Shown: positions 18,617-26,203 of the stretch, in pieces | How positions within the stretch are numbered: position 1 is the stretch's first letter | How the letters are laid out: every line of letters starts with the position of its first letter | The notes under the pieces: generated by a model | Seen by the model: the letters and a program-made list of their open reading frames with translations, nothing else | What the model was told of the DNA's origin: nothing | Databases searched by the model: none | Program-made: the position numbers and the translations under genes | From: Bacillota bacterium | GTDB taxonomy: Bacteria > Bacillota > Bacilli > Desulfuribacillales > Desulfuribacillaceae | Reading direction: 5' to 3' | DNA: 64,000 nt | Assembly (NCBI GenBank): GCA_023388635.1 | Contig: JAEWFW010000038.1 | Span: 106,099-170,098 of the forward strand

Positions 18617-19622
18617 CTAACTCATCCCCTCCGCCGCGAGCAATGATGATTTCGCCTTCTTCTTCAAGTTTTCTGATAATAGCGACAATTCGCGTCTGCG
18701 ATTCCTCTACATCACGCAAACGCACTGGTCCCATATATTCCATTTCTTCTTTGAAATTATCCGCCATACGTTTAGACATGTTACGGAATAATGTCGTCCG
18801 AACTTCTTCGCTGGAAACTTTCAGGGACAGAATGAGGTCGCTGTTCTCAACTTCCCGAATAACTCGCTGAATCGAGCGATCATCAAGCGTGACAATATCT
18901 TCGAAGACAAACATTCTTTTCTTAATTTCTTCCGCAAGTTCTGGATCTTGAATCTCCAACGCATCGAGAATCGTACGTTCTGTACCTCGGTCAACTCCGT
19001 TGAGGATTTCTACAACAGCTTCTACTCCACCAGTTGACGTGTAGTCAGCAGTGACGGTCGATGATAATTTCGCTTCCAAAACTTTCTCAACTTCCGCAAT
19101 AATATCTGGCGACGTGCGATCCATCGTCGCGATTCTTCTGGCAATGTCCGCTTGCTTTTCATGCGGCAAAGAAGACAAAATCGCCGAGGATTGCTTCGCT
19201 TCCAAGTATGATAAAATGAGTGCTGTCGTTTGCGGATGTTCGTTCTGAATAAAGTTCAATATCTGACCCGGATCCGCCCTGCGGGCGAAGTCGAACGGGC
19301 GAACTTGCAGTGATGCCGTCAGTTTGTTAATGACTTCAACCGCTTTGTTCTGCCCCAACGCTCTCTGCAAAATGTCCTTCGCATATTCAATACCGCCCTG
19401 GGAAATATACTCCTGAGCTATACATATTTGATGAAATTCATTGAGAATTGTCTCTTTTTCTGCCGGTTCGACTTTACGTAAATTGGCAATTTCTAGAGTT
19501 AATTGTTCAATCTCATCTTCTCTCAAATGTTTAAAAATCTGCGCAGAGACTTCCGGTCCGAGCGACACCATCAGAATCGCCGCTTTTTGTTTTCCCGTTA
19601 ACCCATGAGATGCATGCGCCAT
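18609..19622 (-). CDS. fliG: FliG, motor switch/torque protein
   Basis: C-ring protein that contacts the stator to generate torque. The middle-domain EHPQTTALILSYL motif and the C-terminal domain with charged residues in VLDDRSIQRVIREVEN-like sequence (VTLDDRSIQRVIREVEN) are present. A TTG at 19631 extends the frame, but the ATG at 19622 has AGGAG nine bases upstream and gives 337 aa, the usual length. Confidence 0.97.
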   Translation of the reverse strand: MAHASHGLTGKQKAAILMVSLGPEVSAQIFKHLREDEIEQLTLEIANLRKVEPAEKETILNEFHQICIAQEYISQGGIEYAKDILQRALGQNKAVEVINKLTASLQVRPFDFARRADPGQILNFIQNEHPQTTALILSYLEAKQSSAILSSLPHEKQADIARRIATMDRTSPDIIAEVEKVLEAKLSSTVTADYTSTGGVEAVVEILNGVDRGTERTILDALEIQDPELAEEIKKRMFVFEDIVTLDDRSIQRVIREVENSDLILSLKVSSEEVRTTLFRNMSKRMADNFKEEMEYMGPVRLRDVEESQTRIVAIIRKLEEEGEIIIARGGGDELVV

Positions 19623-19634
19623 TTTTATCAACTC

Positions 19635-21203
19635 CTAATCGTCCATCAACCACGTACGAAGTAATTTTGTGAAATCTTCCGGCTTTTGTCTCGCCAACTT
19701 CTCCAGTTGTTTTCGCATTTGCTGACCTTCATCATTATATTCCAGATCTTCGACTTCTTTCTCAACTGCGCGCGGAATTAATTCATTAACAGCACCTTGC
19801 GATTCATATTCAGCCATTTCTGCCAATTCCCGTTTATTTCTACGACGCCAAACAGCAAAAATGACACCGGCAATGATTAAACCTGCCAACAAGGCACCTA
19901 CAATATAAAGTATGTCAAATGAGAAGCCACTGCCTCCGGATAATTGATCTGCCAATGTCGTGTCAAACGGATACGCCATCACAGATACTTTCACATCATC
20001 TGCCGACTGCAAATTATCCGCCGTCGTCAAAGCTACGTTTTGCACCATTCTCGTGACATTATTCAGTAAATCATCCGCAATTGGTTGATCTTCCCTTTGA
20101 TTCAGTATGATAGAAATGGATACATCTTCAATTTGGTAAGGCTGTGAAACGGTTTCAATATGAATTCTATTGACTTCTCTATTTTCTATGACATCACTTC
20201 GCTCATATGTACCTTGCTGTCCAGCAGCGTTTTCATATGTCGCCGGATCGTTGCCGGTATACCCAGGCACACCGCCGTTTGTTCCTGTCGTAGAGCTCTC
20301 TGATTGCGTTTGTGAGCTGATAATGATCCCTTCGTCACCGACTACAGGAGTCACTAGATTCTCTATTCTGCTCTGCTTATTAAAATTCACTTTCGCCACG
20401 GCATCTACTAAAACATTTCCTGTGCCGACAGCTTGCTCCAAATGATTGCGAATGCTTTTTTGAAGCTGCGCTTCTATCTGGCTTTTAATCGTAACGTGAT
20501 CATCAAAAAATTCATTCAATGCTTCTTTGTCTGATGAATGTGCCGCTTCCAAACGTCTGCCGTTCTGATCGATCAAAACGACACTGCCACGCTCAATCCC
20601 CGGAACGCTCATCGTCACCAATTGTTCAATGCCGAGAATTTGCGTTTCATCGAGCGATACTCCCGGTCTTAAATCGACATAAATAGCCGCGGAAGCAACG
20701 TCTGTAGTTTCCCTAACCCAAACGGTTTGCTCCGGTATATTTAAATGAACTCTAGCATCCTCAATAACAGACAATTTTTTGATTGTCTTTTCCAACTCTC
20801 CTTCTAAAGCACCTTTCTTTAATATGGAGAATTGGTCTTTTGTCATCCCAAAACCGGTATCGGTAAAAATACCGTAATCAATTGATCCTTCTTTAGGATA
20901 ACCGCTCGCCGCTAAATCGTATCGCGCTTTAATCGCTTGTGAACTGGGAACCAAAATCGAATTGCCCTCCAACTTGTAAGGAACGCTCAGATTTTCCAAT
21001 TCGGCGACGATTTCTCCCATTTCCGCATCAGCGACATTTGTGACAATACTTGTATATTCAGGCGTCATCGCCCAGACAGATAATAGTATAAATGCTGTAA
21101 GAATAAAAACTGCAGTGGCACCAATTTTAATTTTTTGGTTTGTCTCTAAATTTTGCCAGTAGCCGGTTCCTTTTTCTATGTATTGATTGACTTTCTCGTT
21201 CAT
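19635..21203 (-). CDS. fliF: FliF, MS-ring protein
   Basis: Forms the membrane MS ring on which the flagellum is built. Two membrane helices flank the large extracytoplasmic ring-building domain: one near residues 25-46 and one near 437-458. The YscJ/FliF signature includes VEDARVHLNIPEQTVW-like sequence (VIEDARVHLNIPEQTVW). The C-terminal tail ends with the FliG-binding segment VNELIP...LLRTWLMDD. Length 522 aa is standard. Confidence 0.97.
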   Translation of the reverse strand: MNEKVNQYIEKGTGYWQNLETNQKIKIGATAVFILTAFILLSVWAMTPEYTSIVTNVADAEMGEIVAELENLSVPYKLEGNSILVPSSQAIKARYDLAASGYPKEGSIDYGIFTDTGFGMTKDQFSILKKGALEGELEKTIKKLSVIEDARVHLNIPEQTVWVRETTDVASAAIYVDLRPGVSLDETQILGIEQLVTMSVPGIERGSVVLIDQNGRRLEAAHSSDKEALNEFFDDHVTIKSQIEAQLQKSIRNHLEQAVGTGNVLVDAVAKVNFNKQSRIENLVTPVVGDEGIIISSQTQSESSTTGTNGGVPGYTGNDPATYENAAGQQGTYERSDVIENREVNRIHIETVSQPYQIEDVSISIILNQREDQPIADDLLNNVTRMVQNVALTTADNLQSADDVKVSVMAYPFDTTLADQLSGGSGFSFDILYIVGALLAGLIIAGVIFAVWRRRNKRELAEMAEYESQGAVNELIPRAVEKEVEDLEYNDEGQQMRKQLEKLARQKPEDFTKLLRTWLMDD

Positions 21204-21235
21204 TGATTCACCTCACATACTAGCTACTAAGCAAA

Positions 21236-21547
21236 TTATACCTGCATACGCATGATTTCCTGGTATGCCTCCACTGCTCTATTTCTAACTTGTACTGTCA
21301 ACTCAAGCATGGTGCTCGCCTTTGCCCCGACAATCGAAGCTTCATGCAAATGTTCCAACTGACCGGAAGCCAGCAGTTCACCCATTTTACTAGATTGTAC
21401 ATCCAATTGATTCACTTGTTCAATCGCCTGCTTCAACATATTACCGAAAGAGGCTCCCTCCTGATTAACATTTACATCGTTTGCGTTCGTGCTAGCTGGC
21501 TGAATTTTGGGAACGCTTATATGGTCAAAACCAATTCTATCAATCAC
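21236..21547 (-). CDS. fliE: FliE, MS-ring/rod junction protein
   Basis: Small (103 aa) rod-MS ring adaptor. It has the FliE C-terminal signature EASIVGAKASTMLELTVQVRNRAVEAYQEIMRMQV. It lies between flgC and fliF as in Bacillus. The N-terminal third is variable, as in the family. Confidence 0.95.
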   Translation of the reverse strand: MIDRIGFDHISVPKIQPASTNANDVNVNQEGASFGNMLKQAIEQVNQLDVQSSKMGELLASGQLEHLHEASIVGAKASTMLELTVQVRNRAVEAYQEIMRMQV

Positions 21548-21593
21548 ACAAATCCTCCTCTCTATTTATATAGGCATGTACTGTCAATCTGCA

Positions 21594-22061
21594 TTATGAT
21601 TTGCCGATTTCTAAAGCTTTCATCGCCATCGCCTTATGGGAATTAAACACCGTTACGTTCGCTTCAAATGCCCTCGTCGTCGATATTAAATCAACCATTT
21701 CCGTGGCTCTATCTACATTGGGTAACCGAACATACCCATATTGCGGAGAATTCACATCCTTAATGGCATCGGGATGTTCCGGATCATATACTAGCTTAAA
21801 TGGTGTTTGGTCTTCAACAATACGACTCACCTTGACACCGGAGCCAACCTGGGATTGCATACTTCTTCTTAAGGCTGCTGGGAAATTCTTCTGACCATCT
21901 ACAGATTCAAATACGGTCATTTTCCTTCTATAGGGAACGAGTTCACCATTCTCAACTTTTCCCCTCGTAACATCTGCATTCGCCATATTACTGGAAATAA
22001 CCGATAAACGTAAGCTTTGTGCTGTCAACGCGGAAGCACTGATATCAAACCCCTTAAACAC
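21594..22061 (-). CDS. flgC: FlgC, proximal rod protein
   Basis: Proximal rod protein. The N-terminal rod motif (FDISASALTAQSLRLSVISSNMANADVT) and the C-terminal TRAFEANVTVFNSHKAMAMKALEIGK segment are clear. Length 155 aa is typical. The start is a GTG at 22061, with TAAGGA almost directly before it, four bases after the flgB stop. Confidence 0.95.
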   Translation of the reverse strand: MFKGFDISASALTAQSLRLSVISSNMANADVTRGKVENGELVPYRRKMTVFESVDGQKNFPAALRRSMQSQVGSGVKVSRIVEDQTPFKLVYDPEHPDAIKDVNSPQYGYVRLPNVDRATEMVDLISTTRAFEANVTVFNSHKAMAMKALEIGKS

Positions 22062-22064
22062 TCC

Positions 22065-22475
22065 TTACCTACCCCCTATGACCATGCGTAGTTTCTGAAA
22101 TTTACCGTTCATATTTTGCGACAATGCGTCAAACAAAATTTGATTTTTAGCGAGATTGGACTCTTCTTCGACGATATCAACATTATTTTCATTGTTGTTG
22201 ATCGACGTATCCCCATGCAGAATCACTCTGGCTCCAACTCCATGTAAGTCCTTGCCGAATCCAATCGGAATATGTCTTGCGTCTGTGCGAATCCCCGCAA
22301 TATTGCGCTGTTGATTCAATATATCGCGCAAGTGCGATTCAAATTCTACAGAGGATTTTTTGAAACCCGGTGTCGTTGCATTGGCAATGTTGTTTGATAT
22401 GACTTGCTGACGCAAAGCCGCCGCATCTAAGGCTTTATGTACGCTCACAAAAGAGGAATTATCAAAGAGATTCAT
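22065..22475 (-). CDS. flgB: FlgB, proximal rod protein
   Basis: First gene of the flagellar operon; proximal rod protein. It has the motif LRQQVISNNIANATTPGFKKS near the N-terminus and the C-terminal helix LAKNQILFDALSQNMNGKFQKLRMVIGGR. Length is 136 aa. AGGAGGG precedes the ATG by about seven bases. The operon promoter lies in the upstream intergenic region. Confidence 0.95.
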   Translation of the reverse strand: MNLFDNSSFVSVHKALDAAALRQQVISNNIANATTPGFKKSSVEFESHLRDILNQQRNIAGIRTDARHIPIGFGKDLHGVGARVILHGDTSINNNENNVDIVEEESNLAKNQILFDALSQNMNGKFQKLRMVIGGR

Positions 22476-22707
22476 GCATACCCTCCTAAATAAATATTAA
22501 TTCAATCTCAATAATATTGATTCAATCTCAAAAAATTCTGAAATTCTTCCATATTTCTTGAATTTCTTCGCATAATTGCTTTAATTTCTTTACCTAGTCA
22601 GTTTTCGACAAAAAGACGCAAAACCCTTTTTCCGTTTACATAATAATTTTTGTATGTTTGGGCAATATTTGATGGTATTTTGACCATAAAAAGTATCACT
22701 ATATTCT

Positions 22708-22736
22708 ATTCTAATACGGCGTAAATCTAATAGCAA
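22708..22736 (-). promoter_or_regulatory. Putative sigma-A promoter of the flagellar operon
   Basis: On the minus strand TTGCTA (22731-22736) and TAGAAT (22708-22713) are separated by exactly 17 bases, matching the sigma-A consensus at 4/6 and 5/6 positions. It lies about 230 bases upstream of flgB, leaving a long leader. Confidence 0.5.
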
Positions 22737-22815
22737 GTATGTAGAATGTCATATTTAAGCAAATCGCGAAATACGCATTATGACATATTGCTACAAAGAT
22801 CTACAATATATTTAC

Positions 22816-22855
22816 GCAAAAAATGAGCCTACCGACATAGGTCTATAGGCTCATT
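22816..22855 (-). terminator. Intrinsic terminator of the topA-trmFO-hslVU operon
   Basis: The arms 22822-22831 and 22846-22855 (AATGAGCCTA / TAGGCTCATT) pair over 10 bases. On the minus strand they are followed by a run of T. It begins four bases after the hslU stop. Confidence 0.85.
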
Positions 22856-22858
22856 AAA

Positions 22859-24271
22859 TTAGAGAATATACTGACTCAAATTTTGATCCTTGACAATTCC
22901 TTGTAACTTTTCATCTACATATTCGGGTGTAATCGTTATTTCACCCATTTGAATGTCCGGTGCTTCAAAAGATAGGTCTTCTAGCACTCTTTCCAACAAC
23001 GTATGCAAGCGTCTCGCACCGATATTCTCCGTCGTATCATTCACCAATGTCGCCAATTCCGCTATGCGATCAATCGCCGCCGGCGAAAAGTACACTTTAA
23101 TTCCTTCCGTCTCTAAAAGAGCGATATATTGTTTGAGCAAAGCGTTCTTCGGCTCTGTCAGAATCTCTATAAAATCCTCTTTTGTCAAAGAATTCAATTC
23201 CACGCGAATTGGGAAACGCCCTTGCAATTCGGGAATCAAATCCGACGGTTTCGACAAATGAAATGCACCGGCACCGATGAACAATATATAGTCTGTCTTG
23301 ACTGCCCCATACTTCGTCATAATGGTCGAACCTTCAACAATTGGCAAAATGTCACGTTGTACCCCTTCGCGAGACACGTCAGGACCTCGTTCCTTGCTGG
23401 CAATTTTATCGATTTCGTCAATAAAAATAATTCCCATTTCTTCGGCTCGCCGAATTGCCTGGACATGTACTTCATCCATATCAATCAGCTTCTGTGCTTC
23501 TTCTTGCGTCAGTACCTTTCGTGCGTCTTTCACCGGCAAACGGCGCTTTTTCTTTTTCTTCGGTACAAAATTACCCAATATGTCCTGCATATTGATTCCC
23601 ATTTGATCGACACCGGTTCCGGCGAGCAGATCAAACATCGGCGGAGCCGAGTCATCAACTTCAAGCTCAATCATCTGATCTTCTAACTTCCCGGCAAGCA
23701 AATCATTGCGGATATCAGCACGTTGAATGTCGATTTCCCGTTGTTTAAATTGATCATCCTGTGACTCCTCCGCCGGTTCCGAGCTACCGAATAGACCCAA
23801 TGCTTCCAGCGGATTTTTGGTCTGCTTTTTTTTAGGAGACGGCACAAGCAATTGCACGAGACGCTCATTGGCGTGTTTATTGGCTAAATCTTTAACCGTT
23901 TCCATCTTTTCTTCTTTTACCATGCGAATCGAAGTTTCCACAAGGTCTCTGACCATCGACTCAACATCGCGCCCGACATACCCGACTTCGGTATACTTCG
24001 TCGCCTCCACTTTAGTAAAGGGCGCGCCGACAATCTTCGCCAAACGTCTGGCAATTTCCGTTTTCCCCACACCGGTAGGACCGATCATCAAGATGTTCTT
24101 CGGTATGACATCATCACGCATATCTTCATCAAGCAAGCTACGGCGGTAGCGATTTCTGAGTGCCACTGCGACGGAACGCTTTGCTTTCTTTTGACCGATA
24201 ATATATCGGTCGAGCTTCTCTACGATTTCCCGCGGTGTTATATTTGTAACGTTGTGCTTATGATCTGCCAT
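22859..24271 (-). CDS. hslU: HslU (ClpY), ATPase of the HslUV protease
   Basis: AAA+ unfoldase that feeds substrates to HslV. Walker A is GPTGVGKT at 64-71 and Walker B is IIFIDEIDKIA near residue 285. The GYVGRD pore motif (VGYVGRDVESMVRDL) and sensor/arginine-finger region GRFPIRVEL are present. The I domain lies between. The C-terminal tail ends in LSQYIL, which inserts into HslV. Length 470 aa is normal. It is the last gene of the operon. Confidence 0.97.
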   Translation of the reverse strand: MADHKHNVTNITPREIVEKLDRYIIGQKKAKRSVAVALRNRYRRSLLDEDMRDDVIPKNILMIGPTGVGKTEIARRLAKIVGAPFTKVEATKYTEVGYVGRDVESMVRDLVETSIRMVKEEKMETVKDLANKHANERLVQLLVPSPKKKQTKNPLEALGLFGSSEPAEESQDDQFKQREIDIQRADIRNDLLAGKLEDQMIELEVDDSAPPMFDLLAGTGVDQMGINMQDILGNFVPKKKKKRRLPVKDARKVLTQEEAQKLIDMDEVHVQAIRRAEEMGIIFIDEIDKIASKERGPDVSREGVQRDILPIVEGSTIMTKYGAVKTDYILFIGAGAFHLSKPSDLIPELQGRFPIRVELNSLTKEDFIEILTEPKNALLKQYIALLETEGIKVYFSPAAIDRIAELATLVNDTTENIGARRLHTLLERVLEDLSFEAPDIQMGEITITPEYVDEKLQGIVKDQNLSQYIL

Positions 24272-24305
24272 TTTCTATCACCTCATTGAATTAGAAAAAT
24301 CTCTG

Positions 24306-24851
24306 CTACTTTCCTATTGTTTCAATCGTCAAGTTACTGTTCGTATATACACAAATTTCCGATGCAATCAACAAAGATTGTTCGACAATTTGCTCCGCCG
24401 ACAACTCCGAATGCCGCTTGAGCGCTCTGGCCGCCGACAATGCATAGCTTCCACCCGAACCAATGGCTAAAACTCCATCGTCCGGCTCGATAACTTCACC
24501 ATTCCCGGAAATTAGCAATAACTTATCGTGATTCATGACGATTAGCATCGCTTCCAATTTGCGCAGCACACGGTCCATGCGCCAGTCTTTCGCCAATTCC
24601 ACGGCTGCTCTTTCCAGATTCCCATGGAACTCTTCTAATTTGCTTTCGAATTTCTGAGATAGAGTGAACGCGTCTGCCACAGAACCGGCAAACCCAGCCA
24701 CGACATTCCCTTTATATAAACGCCGAACTTTCTTCGCTCCGTGCTTCATGACCATCGTGTTACCGAAAGTCACCTGCCCGTCGCCTGCCATAGATGAAAT
24801 GCCGTCTTTATGTACTGCTAATATCGTCGTCGCATGAAATTCTAGTTCCAT
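24306..24851 (-). CDS. hslV: HslV (ClpQ), peptidase of the HslUV protease
   Basis: Proteasome-like threonine peptidase. The ATG at 24851 follows GGAGG by eight bases and gives MELEFHATTI; the usual catalytic Thr would be exposed by removal of the seven-residue leader. Conserved GDGQVTFGNTMVMKHGAKKVRRL and GFAGSVADAF segments are present. Unlike Bacillus subtilis ClpQ, which starts MSSFHATTI and uses an N-terminal Ser, no Ser follows the Met here. Length is 181 aa. It precedes hslU by 34 bases. Confidence 0.96.
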   Translation of the reverse strand: MELEFHATTILAVHKDGISSMAGDGQVTFGNTMVMKHGAKKVRRLYKGNVVAGFAGSVADAFTLSQKFESKLEEFHGNLERAAVELAKDWRMDRVLRKLEAMLIVMNHDKLLLISGNGEVIEPDDGVLAIGSGGSYALSAARALKRHSELSAEQIVEQSLLIASEICVYTNSNLTIETIGK

Positions 24852-24875
24852 ACTATGCACCTCCGTATTCTTCTA

Positions 24876-26192
24876 TTATATTGAATACTGCACCTTTAAT
24901 TCATCGATTTTCTCTAATGAGCGATCTGCATATATTTGATACCGCTCTTGCTTGTTGCGTATCCGTTTCTCCAAAGGCGGCAGCAACCCAAAATTGACGT
25001 TCATCGGTTGAAACGATTTGCCCTCATAGGTGGAAATATATTGTGCCATTGCTCCCGAAAGTGTCTCTGCCGGGAATTCTATCAACGCTTGCCCATGCAC
25101 ATAACGAATCGCATTAATCGCTGCCAACAGCCCTGAATTTGCCGATTCGACATAGCCCTCAACACCCGTAATTTGTCCTGCGAAGAAGAGCCTTGGATCA
25201 TCTCGCAATTGATACGTCGCATGTAAAAAAGACGGAGAATGAATATACGTATTGCGGTGCATCACACCATAGCGCACGATCTCCGCATGCTCAAGCCCGG
25301 GAATCAATGCAAGCAACTTTTGCTGCTCTCCCCATTTCAAATGGGTCTGAAAACCGACGAGATTATACAATGTCGCTTGCTTGTTGTCTTGACGCAACTG
25401 CACGACGGCATAGGGTTCTTTTCCTGTGTGCGGATTTACCAGACCGACCGGTTTCATCGGACCGAACAGCAATGTCTGCCGTCCGCGTTCCGCCATGACT
25501 TCCACCGGCATGCAGCCTTCAAATACATGTAACTTCTCAAATTCTTTCGTCGGAGCCCGTTCGGCTTCTATTAAGAAATCATAAAAAGCATTGAACTCTT
25601 CTTCGGTCATCGGGCAATTAATATAAGCCGCTTCCCCTTTATCATAACGCGAAGCCACATACACTTTAGAAAAATCAATCGACTCCTTTGTGACGATTGG
25701 GGCTGCCGCATCATAGAAATACAAATACTCTTTGCCGGTAATGGCAGCAATTGTTTCAGAAAATACATCGGAAGTCAATGGTCCCGTGGCGATGATCACG
25801 GCATCTGCCTCCGGTAATTCGACAATCTCTTGATGATGTACCGTAATGTTGGGATGCTGGCGCAGCGTATTCGTAATATGTTCGGAGAACAGATCACGAT
25901 CGACTGCCAACGCGCCGCCCGCCGGAACTTGATGGATATCAGCCGCTTGCATAATTAACGAATTCATCAAGCGCATTTCTTGTTTTAATAAGCCAACAGC
26001 ATTTGTTACACCGTTGGCTCGAAGAGAATTGCTGCACACTAATTCGGCAAAATAATCCTGTTTATGCGCCGGGCTGTATTTGAGCGGTTTCATCTCGTAC
26101 AAATCTACTTGGCATCCAGCTTGGGCAGCCTGCCATGCCGCTTCGCTTCCCGCCAGGCCGGCACCGATGACTGCAATATGTTTGTCTTTCAT
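24876..26192 (-). CDS. trmFO: TrmFO, folate-dependent tRNA m5U54 methyltransferase
   Basis: FAD- and methylene-tetrahydrofolate-dependent enzyme that makes 5-methyluridine 54 in tRNA. The N-terminal FAD motif IGAGLAGSEAAW follows the start, and LYEMKP is the classic Gid signature. The conserved VCSNSLRANG segment includes a Cys. The ATG at 26192 has GGAGG five bases upstream; longer starts overlap topA. Length is 438 aa. In Bacillus xerC/codV follows; here hslV follows directly. Confidence 0.95.
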   Translation of the reverse strand: MKDKHIAVIGAGLAGSEAAWQAAQAGCQVDLYEMKPLKYSPAHKQDYFAELVCSNSLRANGVTNAVGLLKQEMRLMNSLIMQAADIHQVPAGGALAVDRDLFSEHITNTLRQHPNITVHHQEIVELPEADAVIIATGPLTSDVFSETIAAITGKEYLYFYDAAAPIVTKESIDFSKVYVASRYDKGEAAYINCPMTEEEFNAFYDFLIEAERAPTKEFEKLHVFEGCMPVEVMAERGRQTLLFGPMKPVGLVNPHTGKEPYAVVQLRQDNKQATLYNLVGFQTHLKWGEQQKLLALIPGLEHAEIVRYGVMHRNTYIHSPSFLHATYQLRDDPRLFFAGQITGVEGYVESANSGLLAAINAIRYVHGQALIEFPAETLSGAMAQYISTYEGKSFQPMNVNFGLLPPLEKRIRNKQERYQIYADRSLEKIDELKVQYSI

Positions 26193-26203
26193 TTGCGCCT
26201 CCA

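Larger units (their letters stand above)
22476..22858. other. 383-bp AT-rich region between hslU and flgB
   Basis: No coding frame is supported here. It holds the hslU terminator (right end), a sigma-A-like promoter for the flagellar operon, and a leader of about 220 bases before flgB. The leader contains several GAATTTCTT/GAAATTCTT-like direct and inverted motifs at 22525-22605 that could be regulator sites. One of them (AATTTCAGAATTT on the minus strand) resembles a degenerate CodY box, but this is weak. Confidence 0.6.

Noticed and set aside
22525..22605. Possible CodY box in the flagellar leader
   Set aside because: The best match has a base missing from the AATTTTCWGAAAATT palindrome, the region is AT-rich, and codY is not present here.
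23129..23686. 185-codon open frame on the plus strand
   Set aside because: It lies entirely opposite hslU, a well conserved gene, and its product has no recognisable pattern.
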